Below are positions 33,735 to 38,578 of a DNA stretch of 38,578 bases, piece after piece. Positions within the stretch are counted from its first letter, which is position 1. The number at the start of each line of letters is the position of its first letter. Both the position numbers and the translations under genes were made by a program. The stretch comes from an uncultured Lachnospiraceae bacterium (GTDB lineage Bacteria; Bacillota; Clostridia; Lachnospirales; Lachnospiraceae): the NCBI GenBank assembly GCA_946541955.1, contig CAMNJZ010000012.1:1-38578 (forward strand), in the 5' to 3' direction. The notes under the pieces are model-generated. The model saw only the letters and a program-made list of their open reading frames with translations. It was not told the DNA's origin and did no database searches.

Positions 33735-36700
33735 ATGCCGGACAGACATTTTCTGAAAAAACTGATTCTTACAGGAGCCTGCGCAGCCCTTCTTATGGGC
33801 TGTGCAGGCTCTGCTTCCGTGCAGGAAGAAGAGCAGCCCCAGGACTATATCATGACGGAGGAAGAGGCCGGCCAGGCCATGGAGACTGTTACGACCGCAA
33901 AGCCGGAGGACCAGGAGAAGGAGGAGGAAATTGCCCAGGCTGTGGAGGCCAGGCAGCAGGAACAGGACGAGTCTCTGACAGAGTTAAGACTCCTGGATCC
34001 TTCCCTGCCCAGAGACCGTAAGAACTATACGGTCATGATCTATATGATCGGCTCCAACCTGGAATCCGGCAGGGGCTTTGCCAGCCTGGACCTGATGGAG
34101 ATCGCCGGGTCCGGCCTTGATTTTGAAAAGACCAACGTCCTGGCCTATACAGGCGGCACCAGATACTGGAAAACAGGCATTCCCAATGACCGCAACTGCG
34201 TGCTGGATATGTCCAGACCGGATGGGGAAAGGATCGTCGCTTCCACCGGTGAAAGCGCCGATATGGGCGATCCTTATACCCTGCTTTCCTATCTGGATTT
34301 TGCCTGGAATAATTATCCGGCAGATCACTTTGCCCTGATTTTCTGGGATCACGGAAACGGTCCTCTCTGGGGCTATGGATCCGATGAGCTCTTTAACGGA
34401 GATGCGATCCTGCTTTCGGAAATGAACCAGGCCCTGTCCCAGTCTCCCTTTCTGCGGAAGAACCGTCTGGACTGGATCGGCTTCGATGCCTGTCTGATGG
34501 CGGATCTGGAAATCATGACCATGTGGTCCTCCTATGCGGATTACTATGTGGCCTCCCAGGAATATGAACCCGGAAACGGCTGGGATTACAGCTGGCTGTC
34601 CGTCCTGAATACCACGTCGGAGCCTAAAGAGATCACGGGGGCCATTGTGGAGACCTATAAAGATTTCTACAGGGCCGCCAGATCCGAGTACAGCAATCCG
34701 GATGTGACTTTGTCTGTGATCGATCTGTCCAGGATCAAACGCCTCAACAAGGCCGTGGACGCCCTTTTTGCCAGGCTGGAGACCTCCCTGGACCAGGGCA
34801 AATTCTCCGCCATCCAGAAGACCCGGACAGGCGTGAAGGGCTTTGGCCATGTGGTTTCCGGCTCCCAGGCAGGCACCTCCCTCTATGATCTGGCGGACGC
34901 CGCTTCCCTGGCCAGGGCTTTTTCCGAAATGGCCCCTGAGGAAAGCCAGAAGGTGATCACGGCCATTGGTGATACGGTGGTATTGAGCTATGCCAATGTG
35001 GAAAATGCGGCAGGCATTTCCCTCTATTATCCGCTTTCCAATAAGACCCTCTATATGCAGTTCCGAAATGTATTCCAGTTCGACTGGATCGGGAAGGCCT
35101 ATGGAAGCTTTATAAAAAAGATGGCCAGGATCTGGCTGAAGGGAAAGACCGGAAGCTGGATTGTCCAGGCCCCTGTCCGGGGAGAGGACGGCTATCAGGT
35201 CACACTGACAGGGGAACAGGTCGAGGATGTCAGCAGCGCCTGCTACTATATCCTGAAAAAGGACGAGGATTCCCACGGCTATGCGGAGATCCTCAGTGAG
35301 GGCGTTCTGGATCTTTCCGGCGATACCCTCTATCTGCCAGCCGATCCCCTTCTGTTTAAGGTCGTGACAGACTATGGGACAGAAAACATCTGCAGTGTAA
35401 GGGTGGCGGAAAGCACCGCTTCCAGAAATCTCTATACGACCTTTGGGACCAGCCTCTACCATGGCCATCTTCTGACGGGAGACACCTATGATTCCGCCTT
35501 CCAGAAGGTGTCTGTTTCCATGCAGGAGAACCTGAAAACAGGACAGGTATCCATGCGGTCGGTGATCTCCCAGGGCGGAACGGCCGAGATGGGCAGCAAG
35601 GATCTGATCAATGTCGCAGAGTATGACGGTATTCTGACCGCCTTTTCCTACTATATGCCTTCCTACAACAGCGACGGGACCCTCCAGCCCTGTACGGAGT
35701 GGAACCAGAACACCTACAGCACGATCAATGAGATCCAGGTGGGCGATTCCTTTAAGGTGGAACCCCTGCATGTTTCCCAGACGGGAGGAGATTACTACTA
35801 TCAGGTCATCCTGGAAGACATATACGGAAACCGGACGGCCTCCAATCTGACCAGGATCCGGCCGGAACGGGATTTCTATGAAAAAAGTGTCCGGACGGAG
35901 AAGGGCCTCCTTGAGTACTATGTCTATAAGGACCATGCGGAGCTGGCCCTTTACAGCGGCAGAGACACGGCCCTTGTCCTCCCGGACTATGTGGACGACC
36001 TCCCCGTGACCCGGATCGGGGGCGCCTTTGGCCGGTTTTCCTATGGCTATTCCACGGGCTACAACATTCTGGAGTCCATTACCCTGCCTTCTACCCTGAC
36101 GGAGATCGGCCCCCATGCCTTCTTCTGGTGCAGGAATCTGAAGGAGATCCAGATCCCGGATGGGGTGACCCGGATCGGGGCGGATGCCTTCTGCTCCTGT
36201 CAGTCCCTGACCCGGATCCAGCTTCCCAAGTCCCTCCAGGAGATCGGCCCCGAGGCCTTTGCCTTCAGCGGCCTTACGTCCCTGGCCCTGCCCTCCGGGC
36301 TGGAAAAAATCGGAGAGGGCGCCTTTGAAGGCTGCACAGCCCTGCAGAGCTTTACGCTGACAGACAATCCCTTCTTCTGCCTGAAGGACGGCTGCCTTTA
36401 CAGCGCAGACAAAAAGACCCTGTTCGCCTACGCATGCGGAAGACCGGAGACGGACCTGGTCCTGGAGGAGGGCCTTACGGAGATCCGGAGAGGGACCTTC
36501 CAGCAGGCAGGAAACCTCCAAAAGGTCACGCTGCCTTCCACGCTGACTTCCATCGGCAGCTTTGCCTTCTATGACTGCAGGAGCCTGGTCATGCCGGCCC
36601 TGCCGGAGGGGCTTGCCAGGATCGGCAACTTTGCCTTCGACTGCGCCAGCTGGGCCTACAGGGACGAGGATTTCAAAGCAGAGCCGGCGCTCATAAAGAT

Positions 36701-38540
36701 CGGCCCTGCCCTGGCTGAGATCGGCAGAGACGCCTTTGGGATTTTTGAAGCCAGGACCTATGAGGTCTCGGAGGAGAATCCCTGGTTTTCCTCCTCGGGA
36801 GGCTGCCTTCTCAATAAGGCCGGTGACGTTCTGGTGGATTTTGCTGTCGGCAGGAACCTGAATCTGGTCCTGCCGGGGACGGTCACAGACTTTGACTTTG
36901 ACTGTCTGGGCTTTGTCAAAAATCTTTCCATGGATCCGGAAAATTCCTACGACCTGTTTCTGACGGATACAGTCCAGCGCTTTACGATGAATACGGAGCC
37001 GGATGCCCATGTCAGGATCCATGTCCCCCAGGGAAGCACCGCAGCCATGTTCTGCGAGACCCAGGGCCTGACCTATACCCTGGAAACGGAGCAGCCGGTA
37101 AAGAGCGTGACCCTGGAGACGGCAGAGGGGACCTGCGTCTACCTGCTCTATCAGACCCATGCGGCCCTGACCGCCTATCAGGGCCTGGACAGGACCCTGC
37201 AGGTGCCGGAGACCGTAGAAGGGCTTCCCGTGACCACCATCGGGAGCGGGAGTGAACCCATCCAGGTCAGGGTCTATAACGCCGGGGGCGAGGAGACCCT
37301 GGGCGAGGGCCAGAGCCGGAATCTCAAGGAAATTCTTCTGCCGGATACCGTCAGGATCCTGAACGACAGGGCCTTTGCCGACATGGATCTGGATCAGATC
37401 AGGCTGCCGGAAGGCCTGGAATATATAGGAGCCAGAGCCCTGGCCTGCAGGGTCAGGATCGACAGACTCCCGGCCGGCCTGAAGACCATCCGGTCTGAGG
37501 GAATTCAGTATCTGACCACCAGCAGAAAGGACAAAAAGCTGGTCCTGCCCGCCGGCCTGGAGAAGCTGGATACCGGGGCCTTTTCCAATGTGATCGGGAT
37601 CGAGCGCTTTGCCATCAAAAAGTCCAATCCCAATTACAGGGTAAAAGAGGGCGTCCTCTACAGTAAGGACGGGACCAGGCTGGTCCTCTTCCCGGCGGGA
37701 AGAACCGGAGAGTCCTTTAAGGTGCCCGGGGGCACGGAGGTCGTCTCTTCCTACGCCTTTACAGGCTGCCGGATCCGGGAGATCCGCTTTGCCGGCTCTG
37801 TCAAAGAGCTGGAGGATTATGCCTTCAGCAGCAGCTATGTGGAATCGGTAAAATTCGGAAAAAACCTCCTCTTTATTGGAGACCGTGCTTTCCAGTACTG
37901 CAGCAAACTGGCCAAGGCGGACTTTACCGAATCCGTGTCCTATATCGGGGACTATGCCTTTTATAACTGCACGGCCCTGCAGGACCTGCAGCTGGTAGAG
38001 GGGCTGATCTATATCGGAGACTGCGCCTTTTCAAGAGATCCCCTGATCCACGCGGTGGCCCTGCCCTCGTCGCTGGTCTATGTGGGCAATCAGGCCTTCT
38101 ATGACTACGGATCGCCTGTGCGGCAGGGAGAAGAGAGAAAAATAAAGATCGGCAGCGAAATGGAATTTGTGGGATCCAGATCCTTTGCTTCCCTTCCGAT
38201 ATCTGCCTTCAGCGTTTCCAAAAAGAATGAGGCTTTTGCCAGCAGAGAAGGCTTTTTGACAGATAAGGCAGGCAAGATCCTGCTCCAGGCCCCTTCGGGC
38301 CTGAAGGGAAGGGTCCAGGTGCCGGAGGGCATCGTACAGATCGATGAAATGGCCTTCTGCGGATGCTATCAGGTCACGGACCTGGTCCTGCCCGCCTCCA
38401 TCGAAACGATCCCTACCAGCCTTTTCTACACCGGCTACAAGTGGGAAGAGCTTCGAAGTCCTGTGACCTTCCATCTGCCGGAGGGGTCTTCTCTGATCCC
38501 CTGGTTTCTGGAGAACGACATTTCCTTCGAGCTTTACTGA
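33735..38540 (+). CDS. Clostripain-family (C11) cysteine peptidase lipoprotein with two LRR_5 blocks
   Basis: The 1601-residue product begins with a lipoprotein signal (LMGC, Cys23) and an acidic Glu/Gln-rich spacer (about 28-85). The C11 peptidase domain follows: YTVMIYMIGSNLES, H206 in FWDHGNG and C253 in GFDACLMADLE form the catalytic pair, so it should cleave after basic residues as clostripain does. A beta-rich region (about 460-720) links to two BspA-type LRR_5 blocks (about 727-1010 and about 1136-1590) with units such as LKEIQIPDGVTRIGADAFCSC. Each block opens with the same cap, Y..HA.L..Y.G.D..L..P..V..LPVT.IG, at about 727-760 and 1136-1168. AGAGG precedes the ATG. It should be tethered outside the membrane, with the LRR arms binding substrates or host/bacterial surfaces. 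A separate tail after the last repeat is absent; it ends at ISFELY. Confidence 0.93.
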   Translation: MPDRHFLKKLILTGACAALLMGCAGSASVQEEEQPQDYIMTEEEAGQAMETVTTAKPEDQEKEEEIAQAVEARQQEQDESLTELRLLDPSLPRDRKNYTVMIYMIGSNLESGRGFASLDLMEIAGSGLDFEKTNVLAYTGGTRYWKTGIPNDRNCVLDMSRPDGERIVASTGESADMGDPYTLLSYLDFAWNNYPADHFALIFWDHGNGPLWGYGSDELFNGDAILLSEMNQALSQSPFLRKNRLDWIGFDACLMADLEIMTMWSSYADYYVASQEYEPGNGWDYSWLSVLNTTSEPKEITGAIVETYKDFYRAARSEYSNPDVTLSVIDLSRIKRLNKAVDALFARLETSLDQGKFSAIQKTRTGVKGFGHVVSGSQAGTSLYDLADAASLARAFSEMAPEESQKVITAIGDTVVLSYANVENAAGISLYYPLSNKTLYMQFRNVFQFDWIGKAYGSFIKKMARIWLKGKTGSWIVQAPVRGEDGYQVTLTGEQVEDVSSACYYILKKDEDSHGYAEILSEGVLDLSGDTLYLPADPLLFKVVTDYGTENICSVRVAESTASRNLYTTFGTSLYHGHLLTGDTYDSAFQKVSVSMQENLKTGQVSMRSVISQGGTAEMGSKDLINVAEYDGILTAFSYYMPSYNSDGTLQPCTEWNQNTYSTINEIQVGDSFKVEPLHVSQTGGDYYYQVILEDIYGNRTASNLTRIRPERDFYEKSVRTEKGLLEYYVYKDHAELALYSGRDTALVLPDYVDDLPVTRIGGAFGRFSYGYSTGYNILESITLPSTLTEIGPHAFFWCRNLKEIQIPDGVTRIGADAFCSCQSLTRIQLPKSLQEIGPEAFAFSGLTSLALPSGLEKIGEGAFEGCTALQSFTLTDNPFFCLKDGCLYSADKKTLFAYACGRPETDLVLEEGLTEIRRGTFQQAGNLQKVTLPSTLTSIGSFAFYDCRSLVMPALPEGLARIGNFAFDCASWAYRDEDFKAEPALIKIGPALAEIGRDAFGIFEARTYEVSEENPWFSSSGGCLLNKAGDVLVDFAVGRNLNLVLPGTVTDFDFDCLGFVKNLSMDPENSYDLFLTDTVQRFTMNTEPDAHVRIHVPQGSTAAMFCETQGLTYTLETEQPVKSVTLETAEGTCVYLLYQTHAALTAYQGLDRTLQVPETVEGLPVTTIGSGSEPIQVRVYNAGGEETLGEGQSRNLKEILLPDTVRILNDRAFADMDLDQIRLPEGLEYIGARALACRVRIDRLPAGLKTIRSEGIQYLTTSRKDKKLVLPAGLEKLDTGAFSNVIGIERFAIKKSNPNYRVKEGVLYSKDGTRLVLFPAGRTGESFKVPGGTEVVSSYAFTGCRIREIRFAGSVKELEDYAFSSSYVESVKFGKNLLFIGDRAFQYCSKLAKADFTESVSYIGDYAFYNCTALQDLQLVEGLIYIGDCAFSRDPLIHAVALPSSLVYVGNQAFYDYGSPVRQGEERKIKIGSEMEFVGSRSFASLPISAFSVSKKNEAFASREGFLTDKAGKILLQAPSGLKGRVQVPEGIVQIDEMAFCGCYQVTDLVLPASIETIPTSLFYTGYKWEELRSPVTFHLPEGSSLIPWFLENDISFELY
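35913..36780 (+). repeat. First cap-plus-LRR block in the clostripain-type gene
   Basis: Coding repeats: cap at about residues 727-760, then several LRR_5 units with A F . . C . . L . . I . . P . . . . . I G . . A F spacing. The bounds are by eye. Confidence 0.7.
37128..38500 (+). repeat. Second cap-plus-LRR block in the clostripain-type gene
   Basis: The same cap recurs at about residues 1136-1168 and is followed by a longer run of LRR_5 units, including well-matched FTGCRIREIRFAGSV and QYCSKLAKADFTESV turns. Bounds are approximate. Confidence 0.7.
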
Positions 38541-38578
38541 ATACACAGGCTGTATCCAAAAAACGCTTAGGAATTGTT

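Noticed and set aside
33984-37160. 1058-codon open frame on the minus strand opposite the clostripain-LRR gene
   Set aside because: Same codon-bias effect; no ribosome site, no recognisable domain, and the + strand gene has catalytic and repeat motifs throughout.
1-38578. CRISPR array, tRNA/rRNA genes, insertion sequences or prophage
   Set aside because: I found no regularly spaced direct repeats, no tRNA-like cloverleaf, no transposase or integrase, and no phage structural gene.

Overview
The window is a single-strand gene array: 27 complete protein-coding genes and one truncated reading frame, all on the + strand. It looks like a G+C-rich member of the Clostridia, most likely Lachnospiraceae. 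Pointers are the miaB-mutS-mutL-miaA-(methionine gamma-lyase family) block, radC next to cell-wall genes ending in mgsA, a membrane adaptor-like gene before yggS-sepF, lspA-rluD, a desulfoferrodoxin of anaerobes, YARHG and BspA-type leucine-rich-repeat proteins, strong AGGAGG ribosome sites and several TTG starts. I see no tRNA, rRNA, CRISPR array, insertion sequence or prophage gene. No gene-free stretch exceeds 300 bases; the largest is about 190.

Layout. (1) 1-2399: the tail of an unknown gene, then a lipoprotein joining a histidine phosphatase to a propeller-like domain. (2) 2473-11136: promoter, then a tightly packed operon for tRNA A37 modification and mismatch repair (miaB, mutS, mutL, miaA) and a PLP enzyme of the methionine gamma-lyase/aluminium-resistance family. 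(3) 11242-16388: radC, a class B PBP2 with a large insert, a RodA-type SEDS glycosyltransferase and methylglyoxal synthase. (4) 16452-17008: a stand-alone small P-loop protein with its own promoter and terminator. (5) 17062-20029: a membrane-anchored adaptor-like protein, yggS and sepF. (6) 20056-22670: aroB, lspA and an rluD-type pseudouridine synthase. (7) 22671-24779: desulfoferrodoxin and a three-repeat DUF349 protein, each as its own unit. (8) 24831-28259: HAD phosphatase, a cytosolic LRR/zinc-ribbon protein, and a cytidylate-kinase-like protein behind a structured leader. (9) 28287-38540: YARHG lipoprotein, ROK glucokinase, secreted YD-like repeat protein, transglutaminase-like lipoprotein and a 1601-residue clostripain-LRR lipoprotein.

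How it fits together. The left half is core housekeeping. Two details stand out there. From family knowledge I expect mreBCD and minCDE between radC and rodA/mgsA, and ylmH and divIVA between sepF and lspA. Neither set is here, and the flanking genes are closely packed or joined by aroB. If these genes are also missing elsewhere in the genome, the organism has probably simplified its shape and septum-placement machinery, as cocci do. The right half is a set of exported proteins (three lipoproteins, one secreted protein) interrupted by glucokinase; a cysteine protease with two LRR blocks and a transglutaminase-like protein lie next to each other and may act on the same surface substrates. A further sequence-wide feature is the palindrome GGATCC, counted by eye at about 64 copies, several times the chance expectation.
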